A stretch of 64,000 bases of DNA from VAZQ01 sp963756715 (GCA_963756715.1 CAVWOV010000003.1:1-64000), one strand, 5' to 3'. Positions 1 to 9,422 are shown, numbered from the stretch's first letter. Translations and numbers: made by a program. Notes: generated by a model from the sequence alone, not told the origin.

Positions 1-537
1 AATCGCGAAGGCTTCACACTGAAGCTTCTGATGGCCGGCGGCGCCTATCGATACCAATCGGGTCCGACCAACATCGTCGGGCGGCAGCTTGTGGCCTCCG
101 TATTACCGGGATGGCGCTTCAAGCAGGAGCGCTTCGAGACCACGGTCTATTTCGGTCTCGATGTGCAAAATCATCAGTTCTTCCCGGACGATCCCGTCAA
201 CGCATTGCGCGGCACCCATATCGGAGCGCGCTTTGCCGCCGATGTCTGGCTCGAGCCGACCGACATCATGATGGTGTCGACCGCATTCTCGGTTTCAACC
301 ATCCGTTCGAGCTATTGGGGCCGCGCCCAGTTCGGCGGGCGGATTCCCGGCCTCGGCTGGATCGGGCCGGAGGCGCAGGTCTTCAATGATCTCACCTACC
401 GGCAGTACAGCGTCGGGCTGCATTTGACCGGCTTCAAGACCGCCGAATTCGAGTGGTCTCTCGGCGCCGGCTATGCGCGCGACACCGATCACCGTAACGG
501 ACCCTACGGCCGCATCGGGCTCAATGTCAGGAAATGA
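1..537 (+). CDS. bcsS: BcsS-like cellulose biosynthesis protein, C-terminal part
   Basis: The reading frame is open from base 1, so the gene starts upstream of the window; 178 residues and the stop are present. The protein has alternating hydrophobic/polar strands, many Gly/Tyr/Trp residues and the segments GRQLVASVLPGWRFK, FGLDVQNH and VGLHLTGFKT. These match my recollection of the BcsS family (Pfam CBP_BcsS), an outer-membrane beta-barrel-like protein linked to cellulose synthase operons in Rhizobiales. It would sit in the outer membrane and assist cellulose export. The rest of a bcs operon should lie upstream, outside the window. The assignment rests on sequence pattern only. Confidence 0.7.
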   Translation, partial: NREGFTLKLLMAGGAYRYQSGPTNIVGRQLVASVLPGWRFKQERFETTVYFGLDVQNHQFFPDDPVNALRGTHIGARFAADVWLEPTDIMMVSTAFSVSTIRSSYWGRAQFGGRIPGLGWIGPEAQVFNDLTYRQYSVGLHLTGFKTAEFEWSLGAGYARDTDHRNGPYGRIGLNVRK

Positions 538-543
538 CTGCGC

Positions 544-1632
544 TCAATCGAGCGTACGGCGGAACCGGGTCACCGCGATCGTCATCGCGACCAGCATCAG
601 ACCGGCGAGAGCGAGCGCATCGAAACGAAGATCGGAGAGCGTTGCGCCCTTGAGCATGATCGCGCGCACGATCCGCAGGTAATGCGTGAGCGGCAGGAAT
701 TCGCCGACCCACTGCGCCCAGTTGGGCATGCCGGCGAACGGGAACATGAAGCCCGACAGCAGGATGTTCGGCAGGAAGAACATCATCGACATCTGCATCG
801 CCTGCAACTGGTTCTGCGCCACGGTCGAGAAGGTGTAGCCGACCGACAGGTTGGTGGTGATGAACAGCGTGCTGAGCGCCGCCAGCAGCGCCAGGCTGCC
901 CAGCAGCGGCACGCCGAACAGCCCGATGCCGATGCCGATGATCAGCGCCGCCTGCACGAAGCCGACGATCACATAAGGCACGATCTTGCCGAGCATGATC
1001 TCCACCGGCGTGATCGGCATGGAGAGCAGGCTTTCCATCGTGCCGCGTTCGATCTCGCGCGTCACCGACAGCGCGGTAAAGATCAGCATGGTCATGGTCA
1101 GAATGGTGCCGACCAGCCCCGGCACGATGTTGAGCGAGGTGTTGGCGGCCGGGTTGTAGCGGGCATGGGAGCGGATTTCGAACGGTGCCGGTGTGGCCTC
1201 CGGGATGGCACGGTCATGGCGCAGCGCCGTGAGCACAAGCTGGTTCAATGCGCCGAGCGCCGAGCCTGCGGCGACCGGGTCGGTCGCATCGGCCGCGACC
1301 AGCAGCGCCGGACGGTCGCCGCGCCGCACCGCGCGCTCGAAATTCGCCGGTATTTCCACCGCGAACAGGACGCGGCCGGACGCCAGCAGTTTGTCGAATT
1401 CGGCCTCGTTGCTCAGGACGTGGGTGACGTGGAAATATTTCGTGTTCTCCAGCGCCTTGAGGATCGAGCGGCCCAGATCGCTCTGCTCCTGCAGCAGCAC
1501 CGCGGTCGGCAGATGCCGCGGCGTGGTGTTGATGGCGTAGCCGAACAGCAGAAGTTGCACGAGCGGGATCATGATGATCATCGCGAACGACACGCGGTCG
1601 CGCCGGAGCTGGATGAACTCCTTGATCAGCAT
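544..1632 (-). CDS. ABC-2 type exporter permease (YbhS/YbhR-like)
   Basis: An ABC-2 permease of about 362 aa. It has an N-terminal membrane anchor after LIKEFIQLRRDR, a large periplasmic loop (about residues 45-165), then five hydrophobic segments with the family signature around TREIERGTMESLLSMP. It would form the channel of a drug/xenobiotic exporter with the upstream ATPase and the HlyD lipoprotein, as in the E. coli ybhGFSR set. I chose the ATG at 1632. The frame is open further upstream to about 1690 but holds no ATG, GTG or TTG between the ATPase stop (1682) and 1632. Only one permease is visible, so it may act as a homodimer. Confidence 0.85.
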   Translation of the reverse strand: MLIKEFIQLRRDRVSFAMIIMIPLVQLLLFGYAINTTPRHLPTAVLLQEQSDLGRSILKALENTKYFHVTHVLSNEAEFDKLLASGRVLFAVEIPANFERAVRRGDRPALLVAADATDPVAAGSALGALNQLVLTALRHDRAIPEATPAPFEIRSHARYNPAANTSLNIVPGLVGTILTMTMLIFTALSVTREIERGTMESLLSMPITPVEIMLGKIVPYVIVGFVQAALIIGIGIGLFGVPLLGSLALLAALSTLFITTNLSVGYTFSTVAQNQLQAMQMSMMFFLPNILLSGFMFPFAGMPNWAQWVGEFLPLTHYLRIVRAIMLKGATLSDLRFDALALAGLMLVAMTIAVTRFRRTLD

Positions 1633-1681
1633 CGCGCCGGTGCGACGCCAGAAACCGCCGGAACTGCGTCGGGCCAGCGCG

Positions 1682-2623
1682 TCATTGGAAATTGTCCCGC
1701 GCCTTGCCCATGAGGTCGATGAAGACGTCCTCCAGCGAGGCTGCGATCGCGCCCAGATCAGTCCCGACTGCTCGCGGAACGGCGCGATGGCGGCGTCAAG
1801 CGCTGCCTCGTCGCGCCCGGCAACATGCAGGCTGGTGCCGAAGGGTGCGACCATGTCGATGCCCGGACGCGCGGTAAGTTCCTCGGCGAGCTTGGCAAGG
1901 CCCTCGCCGTTCGCCGTCGACACCGTATAGGTCGCCAGATGGGCGCTGGCGATCACCTCCTCGACCGTGCCGTGCACCAGCAGGACGCCGTAGGCGATAT
2001 ACGCAATCTCATGGCAGCGCTCGGCCTCGTCCATGTAGTGGGTCGAGACCAGCACGGTCAGGCCATCGGCCGCGAGCGCGTGGATCTCGTTCCAGAACTC
2101 GCGCCGCGCCTTGGGGTCGACGCCGGCGGTCGGCTCATCGAGCAGCAGCAGCTCCGGGTTGGGCAGCGTGCAGGCGCCGAGCGCGAGCCGCTGCTTCCAG
2201 CCGCCCGACAGTTCGCCGGCGAGTTGCTCTTCCCGCCCCTTGAGGCCTAACCGCTCGACCATCGCCCGCGCCGCTGCCGCCGGCTTGGCGAGGCCGTAAA
2301 GTCGCGCGACGAATTCGAGATTTTCGCGCACCGACAAATCCTGATAGAGGCTGAAACGCTGCGTCATATAGCCGACATGGCGCTTGATTTCGTCGGCTTC
2401 GGTGCGGATGTTGAAGCCCGAGGCAGGTGCCCTGCCCCTCGTCCGGCGTGAGCAGCCCGGTGAGCATGCGGATGGTCGTGGTCTTGCCGGAGCCGTTGGG
2501 GCCGAGAAATCCGTAGATGGTGCCGCGCTTTACCTGCATGGACAGGTTGCGCACCACGGTGCGGCCGCCGAAGGATTTCGACAGGCCCTGGACCTCGATG
2601 GCGATTTCATGACCGTCGGTCAT
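1682..2623 (-). CDS. ABC exporter ATPase (YbhF-like), carrying two frameshifts
   Basis: ATP-binding subunit of the exporter. The Walker A region GPNGSGKTTT is in the first frame. ABC signature LSGGWKQRLALG, Walker B LLLLDEPTAGVDP and the H-loop STHYMDEAERC are in the second. The terminal SLEDVFIDLMGKAR, typical of this family, is in a third frame and ends at a stop at 1682-1684. One extra base near 2417-2419 and one missing base near 1738-1742 explain the breaks; the total of 942 bases is a multiple of three (about 313 aa). The ATG at 2623 overlaps the hlyD-like stop by ATGA, indicating translational coupling. Either sequence errors or genuine decay; I favour errors. Confidence 0.8.
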
Positions 2624-3384
2624 GGCGCCGGCCCCAGCGTGACGCTGACCGGCTGCCCAACCCGCAGCTTTTCAGGCGTGTCGGTGCGCGCCTCGATCAG
2701 AAAGACGAGCTTGGAGCGCTCCTCCAGGCTGTAGATCACCGGCGGCGTGAATTCCGACGTGCGCGCGATGAAGGTGATCCGTGCCGCGATGTCCTCGCCA
2801 CAGCCATCGCAGCGGATCCTGACCGGCTCGCCGAGGCTGAGCTTGGGCAGCATCGCTTCATTGACGAAGAAGCGCACTTTGAGATTCCCCGGCGGCAAAA
2901 TCGCAACCACCGCCTTGCCCGCCGGCACCATTTCGCCGACGCGGAAGTAGATCTGCTGCACCGGGCCGGTGACCGGGCTGAACACCTTGCGGCGGGTCAG
3001 CCGCGTCTGCGCCGAGTTGAGCCTCGCCTGCGCGGTGCGCAGCGCGGCTTCGGCATCGTCGAGCGCCTTCTGGGTCCCGGCCTGGGTCTTGATCAGCGTC
3101 ACGGCGCGGTCGTAGGCAAGCCGCGCGTTTTTCACCGACGCTTCCTGCATGCCGACGTCGGCAACCTGCAGGTCGTCATCCAGCGTAAAGAGCGGCGCGC
3201 GCCGTTCCACCTGGTCGCCTTCGCGAACCGACAGCGTCTCAATGCGCCCCGATTCGTCCGGTCCGACGAAGATCATGTCGGCCTCGATCCAGCCCTGAAA
3301 GACCGGCTCTTTGTTGTTGTCGCAACCTGCGAGGAGGAGCGCGGCACCGAACATGGCTGCGAGGGCGAGGCGACGGCTGATCAT
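2620..3384 (-). CDS. HlyD-family periplasmic adaptor lipoprotein
   Basis: Membrane-fusion (adaptor) subunit of 254 aa. The N-terminus MISRRLALAAMFGAALLLAGC ends in a lipobox, LAGC, so the protein should be a lipoprotein. It then shows a split lipoyl/biotinyl domain (SGRIETLSVREGDQVERR and VFSPVTGPVQQIYFRVGE) separated by an Ala/Gln/Arg-rich coiled-coil hairpin at about residues 75-130, followed by a beta-barrel domain. It would link the inner-membrane ABC pump to an outer-membrane channel. It overlaps tetR (3381-3384) and the ATPase (2620-2623) by four bases each, giving a tightly coupled four-gene operon. It is shorter than YbhG of E. coli (about 330 aa). Confidence 0.85.
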   Translation of the reverse strand: MISRRLALAAMFGAALLLAGCDNNKEPVFQGWIEADMIFVGPDESGRIETLSVREGDQVERRAPLFTLDDDLQVADVGMQEASVKNARLAYDRAVTLIKTQAGTQKALDDAEAALRTAQARLNSAQTRLTRRKVFSPVTGPVQQIYFRVGEMVPAGKAVVAILPPGNLKVRFFVNEAMLPKLSLGEPVRIRCDGCGEDIAARITFIARTSEFTPPVIYSLEERSKLVFLIEARTDTPEKLRVGQPVSVTLGPAP

Positions 3385-4052
3385 GTCGCCCTCCTGTCGC
3401 CGAACAGCAGATCGAGGTGGGCCTGCATCAGTTCACGCACATCAAGCGGCGCAAACCGCTCGAACAAGCCGTTCCACACCACCGCGACCAAGGCCGGCGC
3501 GATGAGCAATTGGGGAAAGCGCGCAAGCGCGTCGTTGCCGAGTTCGCCTTTCTCGACCGCGCGGTCGAGCAAAGCGCGCATGGCCGCCAGCACGCGGGCA
3601 ATCACTTCGCGGTAGTAAAACTCCGCGAGCTTAGGAAACCGCGGCCCCTCCGCGATGATCAGGCGGATCACGTCCTTGCGGCGCGTGCCATAGATCTCGC
3701 GCACGAACAGGTCGACGATCGTCTCCGCGATGACTCTCACCGGCAGATCGGCCACCGGCGCCGCCTCGATCTTGCTCACCAACGGGATGAGCATCGAGCG
3801 CACCAGTTCCTGAAACAGAGTCTCCTTGTCGCGGAAGTAGAGATAGATCGTGCCCTTGGCGACGCCAGCACGGTTGGCAACGTCGTCGAGCCGCGTCGCC
3901 GCAAATCCAGCTGCAGAGAACTCCTCAAGCGCGGCAGAAAGAATGGCGTCGCGCCGCTCGGTTCGCCGTTCATCGCGGGCGCCCCTGCCGGGGGCCGTTG
4001 TCGCCGCGGCCGGTTTGCGCTTTGCCGGCCTGCCCGATCGGACCTCGGCCAT
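3381..4052 (-). CDS. TetR-family repressor of the adjacent exporter
   Basis: A 223-aa regulator. Residues about 30-80 form a TetR helix-turn-helix: AALEEFSAAGFAATRLDDVA then RAGVAKGTIYLYFRDKETLF. The basic, Ala/Pro-rich first 28 residues are an extension ahead of the DNA-binding domain. The helical C-terminal part should be the ligand-binding dimer domain. It is the first gene of the exporter operon and has a near-perfect 18-bp palindrome 14 bases before its start, so it probably represses itself and the pump until a toxic compound binds. The arrangement parallels cecR-ybhGFSR in E. coli. The ligand cannot be predicted. Confidence 0.88.
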   Translation of the reverse strand: MAEVRSGRPAKRKPAAATTAPGRGARDERRTERRDAILSAALEEFSAAGFAATRLDDVANRAGVAKGTIYLYFRDKETLFQELVRSMLIPLVSKIEAAPVADLPVRVIAETIVDLFVREIYGTRRKDVIRLIIAEGPRFPKLAEFYYREVIARVLAAMRALLDRAVEKGELGNDALARFPQLLIAPALVAVVWNGLFERFAPLDVRELMQAHLDLLFGDRRAT

Positions 4053-4065
4053 GGCACCCTCAAAC

Positions 4066-4083
4066 TGACTGACTGGTCAGTCA
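4066..4083. promoter_or_regulatory. Probable TetR operator
   Basis: TGACTGAC-TG-GTCAGTCA: two perfect 8-bp inverted arms with a 2-bp centre. It lies 14 bp before the TetR start codon. On the minus strand a TAGAAT hexamer (4083-4088) abuts it and could be the -10 element, so bound repressor would block transcription of the whole exporter operon. Seen directly; binding is inferred. Confidence 0.75.
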
Positions 4084-4184
4084 TTCTATAATGATGCGGA
4101 GGCTCCCCCGCAAGAGGCCGGCAGGACTGATTTGATGGACGCGGATCGGAGGTCGGATATCGGCTCGGCGGCGGGGCGCGCCAG

Positions 4185-5807
4185 CTACGCGCCCTCGATC
4201 TCGGCTTTGACACCGGAAAGCGCCTCGGGCGTATCGACGTCGACGAACGCTGCATTGCCGTCGACCGGGACTTCGACCACAGCTTCGGGATAGCGGCCGA
4301 TGAGGTAGCGCGCGCCGACATCACCTTCGACCGCCATCAGGTCGGGAAAGAACCGCCGTGACCACAGCACCGGATTGCCGCGTTTGCCCTCGAAGGTCGG
4401 CACGACGATGAGCGCGCTGCGGGCGGGATCGAACGCGGCGATGAGTTGGTCGATCAGGCCGGCGTCGACTTGCGGCATGTCTCCGAGACAGACGATGGCG
4501 CCGTCGGCGTCTGCTGGCACTGCGGCGATGCCGGTCCGCAACGACGTGCCGAGGCCCTGAGCAAAATCCGGATTGTGCACCAGCCGCACCGGCAATCCGG
4601 CCAGCGCGGTCTCGACCTCGGCCCGCTGGTGTCCGGTCACGACAATGACCGGCTTGGCACGTGAAGCCAGCGCCTCCTCGGCGGCGATGCGCACCAGCGG
4701 CCGCTGTGCGATTTCGGCCACCAGCTTGTTCGGTCCCCCCATGCGGGTGGAGCGGCCTGCCGCGAGAACGACCGCAGCGATACGGCGCCCATCGGCGGCA
4801 ACCGGTTCTTCGCGCGGCTGCGGCCTGGTGACGATCTCCATCAGCAATCCGCCCACGCCCAGCCCGGTGATGGCCGCACGCGGCACTGCGAGGCCGGCAA
4901 GCAACCGCATCAACACCCAGTCGAAGCCGTTCTCCTTCGGCGATCGCGCACAACCGGGCGCACCCAGCACCGGCCGGCCGCGTGCATCGCCGATGAGGAG
5001 CAGGTTACCGGGATCGACCGGCATGCCAAAGTGCTCGATCCGCCCGCCAACCGCTTCGACTGCGGCGGGGATCACGTCGCGCCGGTCGGCGATCGCCGAC
5101 GCGCCGAAAATGATCACAAGCTCGGCGCCCGCCTTGAGCACCTCGTCGAGCGCCTTGGCGAGTGCGCCTTGCTCGTGCGGAACGCGCCGCTCCGCAACGA
5201 TCCGGGCGTCCGCCGGCGCAATGCGTTCCGCGGTGATCTTGAGCGTCTTTTCGATCACCTTCGGCGCGAGGCCGGGCAGCAGGGTCGAGACGATGCCAAT
5301 CTTGCGAATGCGATAGGGCGCGACCTTGATCAGCGGAGCCGCCTTGCGCACGGCCGCCAGCGCTGCGTCGCGCGCGCTCCCGGCGACCGCGAACGGAATG
5401 ATCTTCACGGTCGCGATCATCTCGCCCGCAACCACCGGCTTATAGGCCGGCAAGGTCGCGAACGTGATCGACTCGTCGACCTCGTTCAGCCGGTCGACCG
5501 CATCCTTGTCGACCACCAATACGCCCGCCGCCTCGGCAAACAGGTTGGCCCGGCCGGTGAACGCCCGATCAACCCGCACGCCCTCGCCCGCAAGCGCCGC
5601 GGCGATCTCGGCTGCGGCCGCGTCCTCGGAGACGTCGCCGGGCTCAAGCCTTGCCACGACGATCTCGGCAATGCCTGCGGCCTTTAGCGCAGCGACCTCG
5701 GCGGCGCCGATCAACGTGCCTTTCCTCAGAACAAGACTGCCCTGGCGGATGGAATGCACCGCGATTCCACCCTCGGCCGCGGCGACCGGAACCGGGCCGA
5801 ATTTCAT
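4185..5807 (-). CDS. Two-domain molybdopterin-binding / molybdenum cofactor cytidylyltransferase-like protein
   Basis: A 540-aa fusion. Residues about 1-340 form a molybdopterin-binding (MoCF/MoaB-Mog) module with FGASAIADRRDVIPAAVEAV and a PGNLLLIGD segment. Residues about 345-540 form a MobA/MocA-type nucleotidyltransferase with the signature VVLAAGRSTRMGGPNKLV and GDMPQVD. This domain pair is known in proteins that attach CMP to Mo-molybdopterin for xanthine-oxidase-family enzymes. Placement as the last gene of the cox operon fits: the CoxL subunit needs the cytosine dinucleotide form of the cofactor. Its ATG (5807) overlaps the preceding xdhC-like stop by ATGA. Confidence 0.85.
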   Translation of the reverse strand: MKFGPVPVAAAEGGIAVHSIRQGSLVLRKGTLIGAAEVAALKAAGIAEIVVARLEPGDVSEDAAAAEIAAALAGEGVRVDRAFTGRANLFAEAAGVLVVDKDAVDRLNEVDESITFATLPAYKPVVAGEMIATVKIIPFAVAGSARDAALAAVRKAAPLIKVAPYRIRKIGIVSTLLPGLAPKVIEKTLKITAERIAPADARIVAERRVPHEQGALAKALDEVLKAGAELVIIFGASAIADRRDVIPAAVEAVGGRIEHFGMPVDPGNLLLIGDARGRPVLGAPGCARSPKENGFDWVLMRLLAGLAVPRAAITGLGVGGLLMEIVTRPQPREEPVAADGRRIAAVVLAAGRSTRMGGPNKLVAEIAQRPLVRIAAEEALASRAKPVIVVTGHQRAEVETALAGLPVRLVHNPDFAQGLGTSLRTGIAAVPADADGAIVCLGDMPQVDAGLIDQLIAAFDPARSALIVVPTFEGKRGNPVLWSRRFFPDLMAVEGDVGARYLIGRYPEAVVEVPVDGNAAFVDVDTPEALSGVKAEIEGA

Positions 5808-6520
5808 GCGACCAGTTCCTTTACCTTGCGATCGGCGTGCTTTTCGCCCTGGCGCAGCCGCGCCGTGATCTCGCCCATGATGGCGATCGCGATTTCCGAA
5901 GGCGAGACGGCGCCGATATCGAGGCCGATCGGCGCATGGATGCGGGCGAGCGCGGCATCGGTAATGCCCCCTTCACGCAATCGTTCGAGACGCCGGCCGT
6001 GCGTCTTCTTCGATCCGAGCGCGCCGATATAGAAGCACTCGCGGGCCAGCGCGTGAATGAGCGCGGGGTCGTCGATCTTCGGATCGTGCGTGAGTGCGAC
6101 GAAGGCGGTGTAGCGGTCGACGCCGAGCGGCGGCAGCGCCACGTCCGGCCATTCGGCGATCACCTTCACGTCCGGGAACCGCTCCTGCGAGGCGAACGCG
6201 GTGCGCGGATCGACGATCGTCACGTCGTAACCGAGAAGCTTGGCGACCGGCGCCAGCGCCTGGCTGATATGCACCGCGCCGGTGATCACAAGACGCGGCG
6301 GCGGGACATGCACGGTGAGGAATACCTTGCCCTGCGCGGTCTCCTCCATGCCGCTCTTGCCGCTGCGGATATGCTTTTCCAGCAGGTCCTTGAGCGGGTC
6401 GCGCGCAACGTCATCTGCCTTGACCAGCCGCTGCTCACCGCTGGCTGCATCGGTGACAACGACGGCGGCGCGCCGCGCGAGGCGTTCGGCGTTCAATGCC
6501 TTGAGGATTTCGAGGCGCAT
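5804..6520 (-). CDS. XdhC-like accessory protein, C-terminal Rossmann half
   Basis: A 238-aa protein that corresponds to the NAD-type Rossmann half of XdhC/CoxI proteins: RLVITGAVHISQALAPVAKL followed by VDPRTAFAS, ALTHDPKIDDPAL and YIGALGSKKTH. XdhC proteins bind sulfurated molybdenum cofactor and insert it into xanthine-oxidase-family enzymes. The N-terminal half is a separate gene (6764-7093). The start at 6520 has GAGG upstream; an earlier ATG at 6556 has no convincing ribosome site. It overlaps the cytidylyltransferase gene by four bases. Confidence 0.85.
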   Translation of the reverse strand: MRLEILKALNAERLARRAAVVVTDAASGEQRLVKADDVARDPLKDLLEKHIRSGKSGMEETAQGKVFLTVHVPPPRLVITGAVHISQALAPVAKLLGYDVTIVDPRTAFASQERFPDVKVIAEWPDVALPPLGVDRYTAFVALTHDPKIDDPALIHALARECFYIGALGSKKTHGRRLERLREGGITDAALARIHAPIGLDIGAVSPSEIAIAIMGEITARLRQGEKHADRKVKELVA

Positions 6521-6763
6521 GGGTTTCCCTCGACTTACGGAGAACAGTTGGCACAATTCTTTGTATCGGACCGGCGCATACCGGCAGCAAGAGCTATGAC
6601 CCTTTCGCGATCGTCAAATGGACCGTGCCATTTTCCATTCCGACCCGAGTCACCGGCCTGTGTACCCCTACCACGATTACAGTATGCGCACTCTGATAAG
6701 TGCACTCGCACACGATCATGCGTCCAGTTTTCGTAGATCCAGTATTGGCAGCCATAGCCGCCG

Positions 6764-7093
6764 CTACTCCACCTTCTCGACGAACACCCGAATGGTGCCG
6801 CCGCAGGACAGTCCGACCTTCCAGGCGGTCTCGTCGGCGACGCCGAATTCAAGCGTCTTGGGCTTGCCGCTCTCGATCACGTCCAGCGCCTCGGTAACGA
6901 CAGCACCCTCGACGCAACCGCCGGAAACCGAACCGAGAAAATTGCCCTGGTCGTCGATGACGAGGTTGGAGCCGACCGGCCGCGGCGCCGAACCCCAGGT
7001 CTCGACCACGGTCGCGAGCGCCACGCCGCGCCCGGCGTTGCGCCAATCCTCGGCCGCTTTCAGGATATCCTCGTCGCGCGCCAGCGTTTCCAT
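6764..7093 (-). CDS. XdhC-like accessory protein, N-terminal (XdhC_CoxI) half
   Basis: A 109-aa protein carrying the short XdhC_CoxI domain: ALATVVETWGSAPRPVGSNL, then the conserved SVSGGCVEGAVV and GLSCGGTIRVFVE with two conserved cysteines. In larger XdhC proteins this domain is joined to the Rossmann half encoded downstream at 5804-6520. Here the two are split by a 243-bp gap, so they probably work as a pair on maturation of the CoxL-type enzyme. GGAGA seven bases before the ATG at 7093 supports this start over two upstream ATGs. Confidence 0.85.
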   Translation of the reverse strand: METLARDEDILKAAEDWRNAGRGVALATVVETWGSAPRPVGSNLVIDDQGNFLGSVSGGCVEGAVVTEALDVIESGKPKTLEFGVADETAWKVGLSCGGTIRVFVEKVE

Positions 7094-7199
7094 GGTCTGT
7101 CTCCATCGTGTCATCGCCGGGCGGGCCAAGCGATCCACCTTCAGGCGAGTCATTCATTTTAGATGGTTTGCCGGGTCAAGTCAGGCAACCATCGGAGCC

Positions 7200-8408
7200 T
7201 CACGCCACCTTGTTCAGCCATGCCTTGGGGTCGCTCCTGTCATGTGCCGACAGCGCCCGCACCAGGTCGGCCATGGACTCCAGATTGTGGATGGGCCGCA
7301 GTTCGTCAACATGCGACACCATCGCGCGGATGCCCTTGGCCTTGGCCTCGAAACCGGAGAACCGCAGCAACGGATTGAGCCAGATGAGCCGCCGGCACGA
7401 ACGGTGCAGCCGATCGATCTCGAAACTCAGCCGGTCATCCGGGTCGCGCTCCAGTCCGTCGGTGATCAAGAGCACGATCGCGCCCTGCGTCAGCACCCGC
7501 CGCGCCCATAGCTTGTTGAAGGCGGCGAGCGAGGTCGCGATCCGCGTGCCGCCCGACCAGTCGGCGACGTTGAGCGCGCAGGCGGCGAGCGCCTCGTCCG
7601 GATCGCGCGCCTTGAGCGCGCGGGTGACGTTGGTCAGCCGCGTGCCGAACAGGAAGGTGAAGACGCGCTTGCGGGCATCGGTCACGGTGTGAAGGAAGTG
7701 CAGAAACAGCCGGGTGTACTGGCTCATCGAGCCGGAAATATCGAGCAGCGCCACGATCGGCGGCGCCTTGCGGCGGGGGCCGAGATATTTCAGGTCGATG
7801 ATCGCGCCGCCGGCCTTCATGCTGGCGCGCAGCGTACGGCGCAGATCGATTCGATGGCCATGGGGATTGGGCGTGAGCCGCCGCGTCTTGACCTCGTCGA
7901 GCGAAAGCACGAGCCGCTTGATGGCATCCTTGGCGGCGGCGATTTCGGCCGCCGTCATCTGCGCGAAGTCCTTCTTCTGCAATACTTCGCGGTCGGACAC
8001 CGTGAGCCGCGCATCGATTTCGAGCTCGGGCGGCTTCCGTTCGTTTTCGCCCTGCCCGGCCAGCGCCTCCTGCACGCGCTGTGCGCCGGGCTTTGGCTTC
8101 TCCTCCTCCGTCGGCGGCGCCTGCGGCAGCATCGCGGCGAGCAGCTTGTCGATCACGGCCTTGCGGCGGAAGAACAGATGGAACGCCTGGTCGAAGAGCA
8201 GCGTGTGCTCGTGGCGCTTCACGAAGACGGCGTGCAGCGTCCAGTAGAAATCCTCGCGGGTGCCGACGCCGGCCGCCTCCACCGCCGTGAGCGCATCGAG
8301 CACCGCGCCCGGCCCAACCGGGATGCCGGCCGCCCGCAGCGCACGCGCGAAGTAGACGATGTTCTCGGCGAGCTGGCCTTCCACAGGCTCTCCGCTTGCC
8401 GGCGACAT
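7200..8408 (-). CDS. coxE: CoxE-like VWA-domain protein
   Basis: A 402-aa protein. The first half is helical with a charged, Pro/Glu-rich linker at about residues 100-130. The second half is a von Willebrand A domain with the MIDAS motif LLDISGSMSQYTR and later SGGTRIATSL and ITDGLERDPDD. This is the CoxE family, which works with the MoxR-type ATPase CoxD in maturing the active site of CO dehydrogenase (established for Oligotropha). The gene starts three bases after the coxD stop, with GGAG ahead of it, which fits a coupled chaperone pair. Confidence 0.9.
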   Translation of the reverse strand: MSPASGEPVEGQLAENIVYFARALRAAGIPVGPGAVLDALTAVEAAGVGTREDFYWTLHAVFVKRHEHTLLFDQAFHLFFRRKAVIDKLLAAMLPQAPPTEEEKPKPGAQRVQEALAGQGENERKPPELEIDARLTVSDREVLQKKDFAQMTAAEIAAAKDAIKRLVLSLDEVKTRRLTPNPHGHRIDLRRTLRASMKAGGAIIDLKYLGPRRKAPPIVALLDISGSMSQYTRLFLHFLHTVTDARKRVFTFLFGTRLTNVTRALKARDPDEALAACALNVADWSGGTRIATSLAAFNKLWARRVLTQGAIVLLITDGLERDPDDRLSFEIDRLHRSCRRLIWLNPLLRFSGFEAKAKGIRAMVSHVDELRPIHNLESMADLVRALSAHDRSDPKAWLNKVA

Positions 8409-8411
8409 TGG

Positions 8412-9345
8412 TTACTCCGCCGCTCGCAGCTCGGAGCGAATCTGGTCGAGCATCTCCTTGGCCTTCGAGCCCTCGATGCGCGCGATGTCGTCCTGGTATT
8501 TCAGCAGCACGCCGAGCGTATCGGAGACGGTGGCCGGGTCGAGCGCCACCGTATCGAGTTCCGTCAGCGCCGCCGCCCAGTCGAGCGTCTCGGCGACGCC
8601 CGGCGACTTGAACAGATCCTCTTTGCGCAGCGCCTGCACGAAATGCACGATCTGCTCCGACAGCGCCTTGCCGATGCCCGGCACCTTGGCGCGCACGATC
8701 TTCAATTCGCGCGCGGCATTGGGATAGCCGACCCAGTGATAGAGGCAGCGGCGCTTGAGCGCGTCGTGAATTTCGCGCGTGCGGTTCGACGTGATGACGA
8801 CGATCGGCGGCTGCGCCGCCTTGACGGTGCCGAGCTCCGGGATGGTGACCTGGAAATCCGCCAGCACCTCGAGCAGGAACGCCTCGAAGGCTTCGTCGGC
8901 GCGGTCGAGCTCGTCGATCAGCAGCACCGGCGCGCCCGCGGTGTCGGGCTCGAGCGCCTGCAGCAGCGGCCGCTTGATCAGGAACCGTTCGGAGAACACG
9001 TCGTGTTCCAGCCGCTCGCGGTCGTGCTCGCCCTGCGCCTCGGCAACCCGGATCGCGATCATCTGCGCGGCGTAGTTCCACTCGTAGACCGCCGCGGCGA
9101 CATCGAGACCCTCGTAGCATTGCAGGCGAATCGAGCCGCCGCCCCAGCGTCGAGGAAAGCACCTTGGCGATCTCGGTCTTGCCGACGCCGGCCTCGCCTT
9201 CGAGAAAGATCGGGCGGCCCATCTTGAGCGCCAGGAAGAGCACCGTCGCGAGCGAGCGGTCGGCGAGATAGTCCGCGCCCGCGAGCAGATCGAGCGTGGC
9301 GTCGATCGAGGCGGGCAGCGCAGGAGATATGGTCGCTTTTTTCAT
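8412..9345 (-). CDS. coxD: CoxD-like MoxR-family AAA+ ATPase, frameshifted
   Basis: Walker A EGEAGVGKTEIAKVL lies in the first frame; Walker B (APVLLIDELDRADEAFE), sensor 1 VVITSNRTREIHDALKRRC and the rest lie in another. An extra base near 9132, between the codons for RRL and IRLQCYEGLD, joins them. The 934-bp span is 3n+1, giving a protein of about 310 aa, normal for the family. MoxR/CoxD ATPases act with VWA partners (CoxE, adjacent) to remodel a target; CoxD is needed for sulfuration of the Mo-Cu site of CO dehydrogenase. The rejoined frame is coherent, so a sequence error is the simplest reading. Confidence 0.85.
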
Positions 9346-9422
9346 TCGGACGTTATATCCGCCGCCATCCGGCTTGTCCCGGCTCTCCGTTGCGACCGGC
9401 CCGCATGGCTCCCAGGACGCCA

